From Delftia tsuruhatensis (GTDB lineage Bacteria > Pseudomonadota > Gammaproteobacteria > Burkholderiales > Burkholderiaceae_C), in NCBI RefSeq assembly GCF_903815225.1, contig NZ_LR813084.1, forward strand, positions 2,212,501 to 2,276,500: a stretch of 64,000 bases of DNA. The letters are read 5' to 3'. The position numbers were made by a program, and so were the translations under genes. Below, piece after piece: positions 49,061 to 58,115 of this stretch. Numbering within the stretch: position 1 is the first letter of the stretch; each line of letters starts with the position of its first letter. Below the pieces are notes generated by a model. That model was not told the DNA's origin. It searched no databases and was given only the letters and a program-made list of their open reading frames with translations.

Positions 49061-50251
49061 TCACAAGGACTGGACGAGGCAGGCCGCGCCGATGCCGCCT
49101 GCGCCGGCGATCGCGGCCATGCCCAGGGCCTGCGGCGGCGCGTGCCCCAGTTGGCCGAGCAGGCGCACGAGCGCGACCGCGCCCGACGCACCGATGGGGT
49201 GGCCTCGCGCAAGCCCGCCGCCACCGGTATTCAGGCGTTGCAGCGGCAGGCCCAGCGCTGAGGCAAAGTCCAGCGCCTGCACGGCGAAGGCGTCATGCAA
49301 TTCCACGGCCTGCAGGTCCACCGCAGCGAGTGACGGCAGCGACAGTGCGGTGGCTGCGCGCTCCAGCGCCTGTCGCGCGGCCAGTGCGGCGGCGACCAGG
49401 GGCGTCTCGGGCGCATGGCCCAGCGAGGCGCTGGCGATCCAGCGGGCGCGCGCCTGCAGGCCGTGGCGTGCGCAGGCCTGGGGCGTGGCCAGCAGCACCA
49501 GGGCCGCTCCGTCGGCCTTGGGCGAGACGGTCGGCGTGCTGAGCGCATGCAGGCGGCGCGCCTCGGCACTACAGGGGGCACCGGCCTCGGCGACCACGGG
49601 CATGCGGGCGGCCCGGGCTGCAGTCAGGGTGCGCGGATGGGCGTCGTGGTCCAGGCCCGCCATGGGGACGATTTCGGTGGCCGCCCGATCGCGCCGGGCC
49701 AGCGCGCAGGCGTGGCTGTGGATGGCGTGGGCTTCCTGCTGCGCGCGTGTGAAGCCGTGGGCCAGCGCGTGGTCGGCGGCCGACTGCAGCAGGTCCGGGT
49801 CGCGCGCGGGATCGGGGGCAAAGGCGGGGCGCTCGTAGGGCATGGGCAGCTCACCCGCATGGCGTGGCCGGGTCTGGCGGATGGGGGCGCGGCTCCAGGC
49901 CTCGGCGCCGCCAGCCACCACGATCTCGGCCTGCCCGGACATCAGCAGGCCCACCGCGAGGGCCACGCTGTCCAGGCCCGAGCAGCACTGGGTGTCCAGG
50001 CTGTGCGTGGCGCAGCGTTCGGGCAGCCCGGCCGCCAGTGCCAGCATGCGGGCCGGGTTGCCGCCCGCACCCAGGGCATTGCCCAGGACCACGGCATCCA
50101 CGGCCTGGCCGGGCAGGTCGGCGCGTGCCAGCAGGGCCTGGAGCACGGGTGCCGCCAGCTCGTGGACGGCAAGGTCGTGCAAGGCACCGCCCACGGGGGC
50201 CACGGGGCTGCGTGCCCAGGACAGGATGACGGGGCCGGTCTGCGCGTTCAT
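49061..50251 (-). CDS. Thiolase-family protein (YhfS-like), C-terminal Cys missing
   Basis: The 396-residue protein has the thiolase fold: nucleophile segment LDTQCCSGLDSVALAVGLLM, a middle region with RRDRAATEIVPM, and GGGLARGHPIGASGAVALVR with the catalytic His. The second catalytic Cys normally in C-x-G-G-G-x-G reads A-G-A-G-G-I-G, so the base is Ala. The start overlaps the acyl-CoA ligase stop by four bases. Bacillus yhfU-yhfT-yhfS (BioY, ligase, thiolase), known to be under BirA control, has the same order. The protein may make or shorten an acyl-CoA used for biotin; the reaction is not known. Confidence 0.82.
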   Translation of the reverse strand: MNAQTGPVILSWARSPVAPVGGALHDLAVHELAAPVLQALLARADLPGQAVDAVVLGNALGAGGNPARMLALAAGLPERCATHSLDTQCCSGLDSVALAVGLLMSGQAEIVVAGGAEAWSRAPIRQTRPRHAGELPMPYERPAFAPDPARDPDLLQSAADHALAHGFTRAQQEAHAIHSHACALARRDRAATEIVPMAGLDHDAHPRTLTAARAARMPVVAEAGAPCSAEARRLHALSTPTVSPKADGAALVLLATPQACARHGLQARARWIASASLGHAPETPLVAAALAARQALERAATALSLPSLAAVDLQAVELHDAFAVQALDFASALGLPLQRLNTGGGGLARGHPIGASGAVALVRLLGQLGHAPPQALGMAAIAGAGGIGAACLVQSL

Positions 50252-51753
50252 GGCAGGGGCCACAGTGCAGGGCCATCGACCAGGGGCTGGCCGGCGGCCG
50301 TGGCCGCCAGGGCGCGCGCCAGCCGTGCATGGTCGGTCTTGCCGCTGGCGGTCTGGGGCCAGTCGGCGCAGGTCCACCATTGGCGCGGCAACTTGTACGC
50401 CTCGATCCGCTCGCGCAGCCATGCCGACAAGGCCTGTGCGCAACCGCCCGGAGCGCTCTCTTTCCATTGCACGACGACATGCACCTGCATGCCGCGCAGT
50501 GTATCGGGCAGGCCCTGGAGAGACACCTGGGTCACGCCGGGGTGCTCGGCCAGCAGGGCCTCGACCTCCTCGGGGAACAGGTTCTTGCCCTGGGTGACGA
50601 GCATGCGGCTCTGGCGTCCGGCCAGGCACAGGCGGCCGCCGGCATCGATATGGCCCATGTCGCGCACAGAAAGCCAGTCCCCATCGCGCAGCGCGGCCGT
50701 GCCGTCGCGCGCCTCGCCCACGTAGTCCATGAACAGCATGGGGCTGCGCATGTAGATCAGCCCGTCGCCGCCCGCAAGGGCCGGGTCCCCAGGCTGGCCG
50801 CTGGCCGGACGGATCTCCAGCTGCACGTTGCTGAAGGGGCGTCCCACGGCCTGGGCGGGTGCCTGTTCGTCGGCGTCCATCCAGGCGATGAAGCTGGCTT
50901 CCGAGGCGCCGTAGAACTCGATGATGCGCGCGCGCGGGAACAGCGCGCGCAGGGCCGGCGTCTGGGCGCGCATCCAGCGCGCGCCGCTGATCATGATCAG
51001 TTCCACCCCGGTGATGGGCTCCAGCGCGCGGTGCGCGGCCCACTGCAGCATCAGCAGCAGCTGGCTGGGCACGGCCACCAGGCAGGGCGCTTCGCCACGG
51101 GCCAGCGAGGCCAGGCAGCGCGCCGCGGAAAACTTCTCCTGGACCACGGCGCCCGCGCCGCACCACAGGCCTTGCATCACCCCGAAGAGGAACAGCGAGT
51201 GCGAGAGGCGACCGGGTGCCATGGTGCGCTGCGCGGCCACGCAGCCGAAGTCCTGCAGGCAGACGCGGAAGCTCTCGGTCCAGGATTGGTGGTGGCGCAT
51301 GAAGCCCTTGGGCAGGCCCGTGCTGCCCGAGGTGAAGCCGGTGTAGAAAGCGGCGGTGGGCCAGGCCTGGGCCAGCGTGCCGGGCTCGTCGGGCAGCCAG
51401 CCCTCGATGCGCTGGCGCACGGCCTCGGGCCAGTCGGGGTCGGCCACGGCCGCGCAGCGGCCGCTGTGGATGATGGCCAGGAATTCGACGATGGCATCGA
51501 GCGTGCTCCTGCCCTGGCCCGTGTCCAGCATTCGCATGGCGGGCGCCTGCGCCGAGACCAGCGCGGCGCTGCGCTGGCGCACGGCCTCATGCAGCGCCGC
51601 GAAACTCCATTGGCCGGCCTCGCTTTGCAGGGCGATCGCCTCGGGGCGTTCGCGGGCCCAATGCTCCAGCGGGCCGTGGACCAGTGTCCAGGGATGCTGC
51701 AGCGGCGCGGCCAGCGGGTGGGGCAGGGGGTGCGAGGAGGGCGACTCAACCAT
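50248..51753 (-). CDS. Acyl-CoA synthetase/AMP-ligase (YhfT-like)
   Basis: The 501-residue AMP-forming ligase has P-loop motif YTGFTSGSTGLPKGFMRHHQ, A5-like GASEASFIAWMD, A7 DGDWLSVRDMGHID, and C-terminal lysine motif NLFPEEVEALLAEH ... ADWPQTASGKTDHA. It activates a carboxylic acid to its CoA ester. It lies between bioY (8-base overlap) and the thiolase-like gene (4-base overlap). By analogy to yhfT, a pimelate-like or fatty acid precursor of biotin is likely, but this is not proved. Confidence 0.85.
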   Translation of the reverse strand: MVESPSSHPLPHPLAAPLQHPWTLVHGPLEHWARERPEAIALQSEAGQWSFAALHEAVRQRSAALVSAQAPAMRMLDTGQGRSTLDAIVEFLAIIHSGRCAAVADPDWPEAVRQRIEGWLPDEPGTLAQAWPTAAFYTGFTSGSTGLPKGFMRHHQSWTESFRVCLQDFGCVAAQRTMAPGRLSHSLFLFGVMQGLWCGAGAVVQEKFSAARCLASLARGEAPCLVAVPSQLLLMLQWAAHRALEPITGVELIMISGARWMRAQTPALRALFPRARIIEFYGASEASFIAWMDADEQAPAQAVGRPFSNVQLEIRPASGQPGDPALAGGDGLIYMRSPMLFMDYVGEARDGTAALRDGDWLSVRDMGHIDAGGRLCLAGRQSRMLVTQGKNLFPEEVEALLAEHPGVTQVSLQGLPDTLRGMQVHVVVQWKESAPGGCAQALSAWLRERIEAYKLPRQWWTCADWPQTASGKTDHARLARALAATAAGQPLVDGPALWPLP

Positions 51754-52339
51754 GCCGGCGGCCTCCGAACGGCCAGTCGGGCATGCCGCGCGCCACGGCG
51801 TGGACGATGAGGGCGCACAGCACGCACTTGATCAGATCGCCGGGCACGAAGACCAGGGTGGCCATGAAGGCCTGGGACAGGCTGAGCTTGGCCATCAGCA
51901 TCAGGCCCAGCACGCCGAAGGCGTGCAGGGCGGCCAGCCCCCCCAGCACCGAGGCCGCGAAGGCGCTCAAGGCCGTGCGCCGTGGCGTGCCCTGCGGCAG
52001 CGCGCGCATGACCAGGCCCGCGATGCAGGCGGCCAGAGGATAGCCGATGAGATAGCCGGCGGAAGGCGCCATGAAGACGGCGATGCCGCCGCGTCCGCCC
52101 GACAGCAAGGGCAGGCCCACGGCCACGGCGGCAAGGAACAGCAGCATGGCCTGCATGCCACGCCATGGGCCGAGCATCACGCCGGCCAGCATCACGCCCA
52201 GCGACTGTATGGTGATGGGCACGCCCAGCGGCAGGTCGATCTTGGGAATCAGTCCCATGACGGCCATCAGCGCCGCGAACAGCGAGACCTGGGCCATGGA
52301 GCGCGCCGAGGCGCGTGAGACGGTGGTGGGTGCGGTCAT
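51746..52339 (-). CDS. bioY: Biotin ECF transporter S component BioY
   Basis: The 197-residue integral membrane protein has six helices and family motifs: SLFAALMAVMGLIPKIDLPL, then GVPITIQSLGVMLAGVMLGP (biotin-binding loop), SGGRGGIAVFMAPSAGYLIG, and FVPGDLIKCVLCALI. BioY captures biotin and works with an ECF module, here encoded by the two genes upstream. The eight-base overlap with the next gene suggests translational coupling. Confidence 0.93.
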   Translation of the reverse strand: MTAPTTVSRASARSMAQVSLFAALMAVMGLIPKIDLPLGVPITIQSLGVMLAGVMLGPWRGMQAMLLFLAAVAVGLPLLSGGRGGIAVFMAPSAGYLIGYPLAACIAGLVMRALPQGTPRRTALSAFAASVLGGLAALHAFGVLGLMLMAKLSLSQAFMATLVFVPGDLIKCVLCALIVHAVARGMPDWPFGGRRHG

Positions 52340-52379
52340 GGAAAGCTTTCGCTGGGCAACGGGTGAAAAGGGCAAATCC

Positions 52380-52973
52380 TCAGCGGCCCAGGCGCGCCCA
52401 CAGCGCGTCGGCGACGCGGCGTGTGGCCTGCAGCATGTGGATGGTCAGCGGTGCGATCAGGCGCAGGCCGCCCGCGCGGCCCGTGCGCAGGCGGTGGGCA
52501 TCGTCCAGGCGCTTCCACTGCACGAAGAAATGTTCCGTGAAACGCAGCATCAATGCCAGTTGCAGGGCCACGTGCTCAGGGGAGATGCCGATGTGCGACA
52601 GCGGGGCCAGCAGCCGCTCCAGCACCTCGACCAGGTCGCTGGGGCGCGTGCTCACGGTCAGTGCCACACCCAGCGTGGAGGCGCAGGCCAGGCGCAGCGC
52701 GCTGGCCGCTGCCAGCGCGTAGTGCTGCATCCAGGCATGGAAACCCGCCACCAGCAACGCCGCCACGATGACTGACAGCATCAGCCGGCGCGCACCTTCG
52801 GTGGCGCGGCCCAGCGACAGCCACAGCAGGGCACAACCCGCGCCGGCCAGCCCCAGCAGCCAGGGTGAATCGACGAGGAACAGCCCCGTGCCCAGCAGCG
52901 CCATGAGCAGCAGCTTGCGCCCCGCGCTCCAGGCATGGAGCCAGCTGCCGTATTCGCTGTACAGGCTTCCCAT
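52380..52973 (-). CDS. bioN: Energy-coupling factor transmembrane protein (BioN)
   Basis: The 197-residue EcfT-family protein has four to five membrane helices and the coupling region SGRAGGLRLIAPL/TIHMLQATRRVADALWARLGR at the C-terminus, together with TRPSDLVEVLERLLAPLSHI. It joins the ATPase BioM with BioY. Only 14 bases separate it from bioM, and 40 from bioY. Confidence 0.9.
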   Translation of the reverse strand: MGSLYSEYGSWLHAWSAGRKLLLMALLGTGLFLVDSPWLLGLAGAGCALLWLSLGRATEGARRLMLSVIVAALLVAGFHAWMQHYALAAASALRLACASTLGVALTVSTRPSDLVEVLERLLAPLSHIGISPEHVALQLALMLRFTEHFFVQWKRLDDAHRLRTGRAGGLRLIAPLTIHMLQATRRVADALWARLGR

Positions 52974-52987
52974 GGCTGGCTCCCTGG

Positions 52988-53728
52988 TCAGTCCGGTGCG
53001 CGCAGGCGCCGGGCCACGTCGGCTTCATAGGCCGCGCAGACTTCACGGCCCGGCCCGTCTTCACGCACCTGGCCACGCTCCAGCCAGAGCACGCGGCCGA
53101 AATCGCGCACATGGTCGAGCACATGGGTGGAGACCAGCACCTGCTGGCCGGCGGCGGCAATGTCCCGGGCCAGCCGTGCCTGGCCGGGCAGGTCCAGGCT
53201 GGCGAAGGGCTCGTCCAGCAGCAGCACGCGCGGGGCCGCGATCAGCAGGGCCAGCCAGCACACCTGCTGGCGCTGGCCCTGGCTCAGCCCGGCCACGGCG
53301 CGAGGGGCCCAGTCGGCCAGGCCGCGCGCGGCCAGCAACTCGCGCGCGCGCTCCATGGCTTCGCGCCTGGTCAGGCCAGAGGGACGCAGGCCCAGGGCCA
53401 GCTCCTCCTCGACCGTGGGAAAGATGATCTGGTCGTCGGGGTTCTGGAACATCAGCCCGACCTGGCCGGGGCGCTGTGCGCGGGCCTCATGCAATTCGAC
53501 GCCATCCAGCAGCACACGGCCGGCCTCGGGCGTGTCCAGTCCGCACAGCAGCCGGAACAGGCTGGTCTTGCCGGCGCCGTTGTCACCGATCAGGCCGATG
53601 CGCGGCGCATCCAGCCGCAGCTCCAGCCCGTCGAACACCGTGGTGATGCCGCGCCGCAGGCGCACGCCCTCCACGCGCAGGCTGGCTGGGCTGGTGGGGC
53701 AATCAGTGAGACGGGACGGTTCGGACAT
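52988..53728 (-). CDS. bioM: Energy-coupling factor ATPase (BioM)
   Basis: The 246-residue ABC ATPase has Walker A GDNGAGKT, Q-loop GLMFQNPDDQI, signature LSQGQRQQV, Walker B VLLLDEPFASLD and the H-loop VSTHVLDH. It powers biotin uptake with BioN and BioY. It begins the minus-strand operon bioM-bioN-bioY-ligase-thiolase-nitroreductase. The start is at MSEPSRL; residues upstream are not conserved. Confidence 0.92.
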   Translation of the reverse strand: MSEPSRLTDCPTSPASLRVEGVRLRRGITTVFDGLELRLDAPRIGLIGDNGAGKTSLFRLLCGLDTPEAGRVLLDGVELHEARAQRPGQVGLMFQNPDDQIIFPTVEEELALGLRPSGLTRREAMERARELLAARGLADWAPRAVAGLSQGQRQQVCWLALLIAAPRVLLLDEPFASLDLPGQARLARDIAAAGQQVLVSTHVLDHVRDFGRVLWLERGQVREDGPGREVCAAYEADVARRLRAPD

Positions 53729-54115
53729 GGAAAAAGAAAGCGGGCACTCACCTGTCAGGCTGCGAGGCGCAAGGGGTCTTGCGACTGGACGGGGAGTGTC
53801 GGGGGCGGATTCTAGCAACGCGGCGAAGGTCGTACATCAAGGCTTCAAAGATGGCAATCGATATAAGCACCGTATTTTTTATTCTTTGGTGTGAACAACG
53901 TTTTGCAACACACTCGTTAGAACACTAATGACGTCAGATCCTGCGGTTTGCCCGGGGCTTGTTGGCGACTGCCGGCAACCTGCGCGGATCGGTACGCAAC
54001 TGCCGCCAACGGCTTGGCCTTTGCCGCGGAAATTGCACGTCATTCACTGAAAAAGGCGGCAGGAAAGCCGCCGTTGCCGACCTCGGGCTTGATTCCATCG
54101 CCGAAACCAGACTCC
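53729..54115. other. Divergent gap between bioM and metN
   Basis: The 387 bases include an AT-rich part near 53850-53930 that may hold both promoters. I looked for the BirA inverted repeat (TTGTAAACC/GGTTTACAA), the BioR box, a SAM riboswitch and MetR/MetJ boxes and found none that are convincing. No gene is evident. Confidence 0.4.
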
Positions 54116-54997
54116 ATGACCGCTCAGAACGCCCCCCTGGCCCCGGAAAACGCGCTGATCCGCCTGCGCGACCTGCAAAAGAAATTTGTAACAGCCGATG
54201 GCAAGCACTTCGACGCCGTGCGCTCGGTGTCGCTGGACATCTCCCAGGGCACGGTATTCGGCCTGATCGGCAAGAGCGGCGCGGGCAAGTCCACGCTGCT
54301 GCGCCTGATCAACCTGCTGGAGCGTCCGGACAGTGGCGAGGTGGTGGTCTCCGGCCAGCGCCTGACCGACCTGGGCCGGCGCGCACTGCGGCAGGCGCGC
54401 CAGAACATCGGCATGATCTTCCAGCAGTTCAACCTGCTGCAAAACGCCAGCGTCTTCGAGAACGTGGCGTTTCCGCTGCGCATCCACGGCGGGCATTCGC
54501 GTGCCCAGATCGAGCAGCGCGTGCGCGAATGCCTGGACATCGTGGGACTGGCGGACAAGGCCGGCAGCTATCCGGCACAGCTGTCGGGCGGCCAGAAGCA
54601 GCGCGTGGCCATTGCGCGCGCCCTGGCGCCCCGTCCGCAGGTGCTGCTGTGCGATGAGCCGACCTCGGCACTGGACAGCGAGACCACGCGCTCCATCCTG
54701 GCCACGCTGGCCGACATCAACCGCCGCCTGGGCGTGACCATCGTCATCGTCACGCATGAGCTGGGCGTGGTGGACACGTTGTGCAGCGAAGTGGCCATCA
54801 TCGAGCAGGGCCAGGTGGCCGAGCAGTTCGCGCTGGCGCCGTTGGCGGCGGGCCGCCCCTATGAGGCCGTGCCGCGTGCCACGGCCCTGGGCAGCGAACT
54901 GGAAGCCCTGCGCGTGGAGCGCGCCGACAAGGCCCTGCGCGAGCGCGGCGGATCACGCCCCGTGGTGCTGCGCGCCGTCGGTGGCACCGAACATTGA
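54116..54997 (+). CDS. metN: Methionine ABC transporter ATPase MetN (short form)
   Basis: The 293-residue ATPase shows Walker A GKSGAGKST, Q-loop GMIFQQFNLL, signature LSGGQKQRV, Walker B LLCDEPTSALD and H-loop VTHELGVV. It energises uptake of D/L-methionine with MetI and MetQ. Typical MetN is about 340 residues with a C-terminal methionine-sensing (NIL/C2) domain; here only about 80 residues follow the H-loop and no NIL fold is evident, so feedback inhibition by internal methionine may be lost. Confidence 0.9.
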   Translation: MTAQNAPLAPENALIRLRDLQKKFVTADGKHFDAVRSVSLDISQGTVFGLIGKSGAGKSTLLRLINLLERPDSGEVVVSGQRLTDLGRRALRQARQNIGMIFQQFNLLQNASVFENVAFPLRIHGGHSRAQIEQRVRECLDIVGLADKAGSYPAQLSGGQKQRVAIARALAPRPQVLLCDEPTSALDSETTRSILATLADINRRLGVTIVIVTHELGVVDTLCSEVAIIEQGQVAEQFALAPLAAGRPYEAVPRATALGSELEALRVERADKALRERGGSRPVVLRAVGGTEH

Positions 54998-55041
54998 TCC
55001 CGTCGCTTCCCGTTTCCCCTTTCTTCCGATTGCGTATCCCC

Positions 55042-55704
55042 ATGTCTGAAAACATCGTCGAGATCCTGCCCGAACTCTGGGTGGCCATGGGCCAGACCCT
55101 GCTCATGCTGGGCATAGGCCTGTCGGCCGCCGTGCTGGTGGGCGGCCCGCTGGGCGTGCTGCTGTTCCTGCTCGGGCCGGGCCAGTCGCTGGACAACCGC
55201 CCGGCCTTCCTGGTGCTGAACTGGATCGTCAACACCGTGCGCTCCTTCCCCTTCATCATCCTGCTGGTGGCCCTGGTGCCGTTCACGCGCTGGCTGGCCG
55301 GCACCTCCATCGGCCCGCTGGCGGCGGCCGTGCCGCTGTCCGTGGCCGCCATCCCCTACCTGGCGCGCCTGGTGGACCAGTGCCTGCGCGATGTGCCGCG
55401 CGGCGTGATCGAGGCCGCGCACGCCATGGGAGCGTCCGAGCTGCAGATCGTCTGGCGCGTGCTGGTGCTGGAGGCTCGCTCCGGCCTGGTGCTGGCGCTG
55501 ACCGTGCTGGCCGTGAGCTTTCTGTCGTACTCGGCGATCGCCGGCGTGGTGGGCGGCGGCGGCATCGGCGACCTGGCCATCCGCTACGGCTACTACCGCT
55601 TCCAGACCGATGTGATGGTGCTCACAGTGACCATCCTCGTGGTCATGGTCCAGATCATCCAGTTCGCGGGCAATACGGCCGCGCGGCGCCTGGACAAGCG
55701 CTGA
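55042..55704 (+). CDS. metI: Methionine ABC transporter permease MetI
   Basis: The 220-residue permease has five membrane helices and the EAA coupling loop EAAHAMGASELQIVWRVLV. VNTVRSFPFIILLVALVPFT and ISYSAIAGVVGGGGIGDLAI-like segments are typical of MetI. It is between metN (44-base gap) and metQ (60-base gap). Confidence 0.94.
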   Translation: MSENIVEILPELWVAMGQTLLMLGIGLSAAVLVGGPLGVLLFLLGPGQSLDNRPAFLVLNWIVNTVRSFPFIILLVALVPFTRWLAGTSIGPLAAAVPLSVAAIPYLARLVDQCLRDVPRGVIEAAHAMGASELQIVWRVLVLEARSGLVLALTVLAVSFLSYSAIAGVVGGGGIGDLAIRYGYYRFQTDVMVLTVTILVVMVQIIQFAGNTAARRLDKR

Positions 55705-55764
55705 ACCGAACCCCTTGCCGTGCATCCCCTTTCCTCTTCTCCCAGAACCCCAAAGGACACCCAA

Positions 55765-56595
55765 ATGACCGCAATCTTCACCACCGCGCGCCGCCAGCTG
55801 CTGGCCGCCGCCGCTGCCTTCGTCGCCGCCGGCGTGCTGGCGCTGCCCGCCCATGCGCAGGCCGACAAGAAGCAGCTCGTGATCGGCGGCACGGCCGGCT
55901 CCAACATCGACCAGCTCAAGCAGGGCATCGTGCCGCTGCTGCAAAAGAAGGGCTACCAGGTCAAGCTGGTCGAATTCAACGACTACGTGCAGCCCAACCT
56001 GGCGCTGGCCCAGGGATCACTGGACGCCAACTTCTTCCAGCACCGCGTCTATCTGCAGAAGTTCGCGGCCGACCAGAAGCTGGATCTTGTGGAGCTGGTG
56101 CAGGGCCCGATCGCTCCGCTGGGCGTGTACTCCAAGACCCGCAAGACCCTGGCCGAGGCCAGGGAAGGCGACCGCGTGACCCTCCCCAACGATCCCAGCA
56201 ACCTCGCGCGCGCCCTGGTGCTGCTGGAGCAGGCCGGCCTGGTCAAGGCCAAGCCCGGCATCGATCCGCTGCGCGTGTCCGAGAAGGACCTGGCCGAGAA
56301 CCCGCGCAAGCTCAAGTTCATCCCGCTGGAGGCGGCGCAGCTGCCGCGTTCGCTGGGTGACACCGAGTACGCCATCATCAACGGCAATTTCGCCATCTCC
56401 TCGGGCCTGAAGCTGACCGAGGCCGTCTCGCTGGAGAAGACCCCCGACCACTACCTGAACGTGGTCGCCATCAAGAAGAAGGACCAGGGCACGGCCTGGG
56501 CCAAGGACCTGGCCGAGGTTTATCGCTCGGCGGAGTTCAAGGCCGTGGTGGACAGCAAGTTCCAGGGCTACGCCAAGCCTGCCTTCCTGCAATAA
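55765..56595 (+). CDS. metQ: Methionine-binding protein MetQ
   Basis: The 276-residue protein has a signal peptide (MTAIFTTARRQLLAAAAAFV, cleaved near AHAQA) without a lipobox. The NlpA-type domain shows GGTAGSNIDQLKQGIVPLLQ, EFNDYVQPNLALAQGSLDAN and GPIAPLGVYSKTRKTLAEAR. It is the receptor of the metNIQ transporter and resembles the orphan receptor at 47303. Confidence 0.93.
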   Translation: MTAIFTTARRQLLAAAAAFVAAGVLALPAHAQADKKQLVIGGTAGSNIDQLKQGIVPLLQKKGYQVKLVEFNDYVQPNLALAQGSLDANFFQHRVYLQKFAADQKLDLVELVQGPIAPLGVYSKTRKTLAEAREGDRVTLPNDPSNLARALVLLEQAGLVKAKPGIDPLRVSEKDLAENPRKLKFIPLEAAQLPRSLGDTEYAIINGNFAISSGLKLTEAVSLEKTPDHYLNVVAIKKKDQGTAWAKDLAEVYRSAEFKAVVDSKFQGYAKPAFLQ

Positions 56596-56679
56596 GCTGC
56601 GTTCATAATGGTCCGGTTCCGCAACGTGGCCGTGCCGCGTTGCGGGCCTTTTTTCCCGTCACCTCGCTAGGAGCAATGC

Positions 56680-57228
56680 ATGAGCCAGATCAAGGTCGCT
56701 GTCATCGTGGGCAGCCTGCGCAAGGATTCCTTCAACCGCAAGTTCGCCGACGCCATCGCGCGCCTGGCGCCCGAGGGCCTGGTCTTCGAGCAGGTCGCCA
56801 TCGACGCCCTGCCGCTGTACAACCAGGACCATGACGGCAACGAGGTCGACGTGGTCAGGCAGTTTCGCGCGCAGATCCAGTCGGCCCAGGCCGTGCTGTT
56901 CCTGACGCCCGAGTACAACCGCTCGATTCCCGGCGTGCTCAAGAACGCGCTGGACCAGGGCTCGCGTCCCTATGGCAAGAGCGTCTGGGCGGGCAAGCCG
57001 GCCGCCGTGGCCGGCGTCTCGGTGGGTGCCATCGGCACGGCGCTGGCGCAGCAGCACCTGCGCAATGTGCTGGCCTACCTGGACATGCCCACGCTGGCCC
57101 AGCCCGAGATCTTCATCCAGGCCAAGGACGGCCTGTTCGCCGAGGACGGCTCCATTGGGGCCGGCAGCCGCGACTTCGTCAACGGCTTCGTGCAGAAGTT
57201 CGCTGCCTGGGTGCGCAAGCACCAGTGA
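56680..57228 (+). CDS. NADPH-dependent FMN reductase (ChrR/YieF-like)
   Basis: The 182-residue flavodoxin-like protein has the FMN motif GSLRKDSFNRK and the family motif LTPEYNRSIPGVLKNALDQG, followed by SVWAGKPAAVAGVSVGAIGT. Members reduce quinones, chromate or azo compounds. GGAGC precedes the ATG. A strong terminator follows; monocistronic. Confidence 0.9.
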   Translation: MSQIKVAVIVGSLRKDSFNRKFADAIARLAPEGLVFEQVAIDALPLYNQDHDGNEVDVVRQFRAQIQSAQAVLFLTPEYNRSIPGVLKNALDQGSRPYGKSVWAGKPAAVAGVSVGAIGTALAQQHLRNVLAYLDMPTLAQPEIFIQAKDGLFAEDGSIGAGSRDFVNGFVQKFAAWVRKHQ

Positions 57229-57253
57229 CCGGCAAGGCATTTCGCCCGACAGC

Positions 57254-57280
57254 AAAAAGCCCGGCAATGCCGGGCTTTTT
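57254..57280. terminator. Intrinsic terminator
   Basis: AAAAAGCCCGGCA and TGCCGGGCTTTTT form a perfect stem and can act in both directions, for the FMN reductase and the convergent membrane protein. Confidence 0.9.
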
Positions 57281-57304
57281 GCATGGTGCGCGGGCAGCGG
57301 GTGC

Positions 57305-57781
57305 CTACGATGCCGGAGCCGATGGCGCGATTGCCGCGGCGGGGCGCGGCGCGGCGGATGCCTTTTCGCGCGCCTGGGCCTGGTCGATGGCATCGATGAT
57401 CACCACGCCCGTGGACTTGACGCCGGGCATGGAAAAGCCGGCACCCGGTGTCACGCCCGGGTGGGCCAGCAGCTTGCGCGTCATCTCCTGGTTCAACTGG
57501 AGCTGGCTGGGTCCGGGCGTGGGCGTCGCCTGCGGTGGGGGCTCTTGCGGCGCAGGAGTTTCATCGGTGTGGCGCACATAGCTGCGGTACACGCGGGAGT
57601 TGGCCTGCTCCTGGTCCTGCTCGCGCTGGTACTGCATGAACTGGTAGATGCCTATGCCCAGCACCGTGATGGCCAGCAGGGAGACGGCGATCACGGTGAT
57701 CACCAGGTTTTCATCGGAAGGCGGGCGGCTGTGGACCGCTGCGCGCGGGCGGATATGGGGGCGGGGACTGGTGGCTGGCAT
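57305..57781 (-). CDS. Single-pass membrane protein of unknown function
   Basis: The 158-residue product has a short cytoplasmic Pro/Arg-rich N-terminus (MPATSPRPHIRPRAAVHSRP), one membrane helix (about residues 25-47, LVITVIAVSLLAITVLGIGI), and a periplasmic Pro/Gln-rich linker (APQEPPPQATPTPGPSQLQL). The Ala-rich C-terminal region ends in AAIAPSAPAS. It is a Comamonadaceae-type hypothetical; I cannot name a function. Longer upstream starts have no membrane-protein features. Confidence 0.6.
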   Translation of the reverse strand: MPATSPRPHIRPRAAVHSRPPSDENLVITVIAVSLLAITVLGIGIYQFMQYQREQDQEQANSRVYRSYVRHTDETPAPQEPPPQATPTPGPSQLQLNQEMTRKLLAHPGVTPGAGFSMPGVKSTGVVIIDAIDQAQAREKASAAPRPAAAIAPSAPAS

Positions 57782-58115
57782 GGGCGAAATGCGGGGAATG
57801 CAGAAAAGCTGCATGCGTATCGGCAGGCCCGTGCTGTTTCTGAAATGCAGAAAAAACATGTCGGACAATGCCGCAGGAAAGGCAGCGACAGCCCAGCCTA
57901 TCAGCTTCGCGTGTCGTCCAAGGACTGGACGGCATTGGAATTTTCAAAGAAGCCGGGACTGCGGATACCTCTTTTGTTCGTATCGGTCCATCAGGTCCTT
58001 CCATGGTCTGCCGTGCCCCGGTCCATCTTCGTTGTCCACGAATGCCAATGCCCGGCAAACCCGGGCATGGGTACTGCCGGCCGCCGTGGGGCGGCCAGGC
58101 AGGGGTACGAGGACC
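57782..58115. other. Gap without a recognised gene
   Basis: This gap of 334 bases between the membrane protein start and the azoreductase end has no credible gene. A short palindrome GCCCGG-N5-CCGGGC near 58050 may help to end azoreductase transcription but has no T run. Confidence 0.4.

Noticed and set aside
50252-51166. N-terminal extension of the thiolase-like frame
   Set aside because: It is out-of-frame sequence of the acyl-CoA ligase; the overlapping ATG at 50251 gives the normal thiolase length.
53729-54115. SAM riboswitch or BirA/BioR box between bioM and metN
   Set aside because: No matching consensus or structure could be found by reading; only an AT-rich patch.
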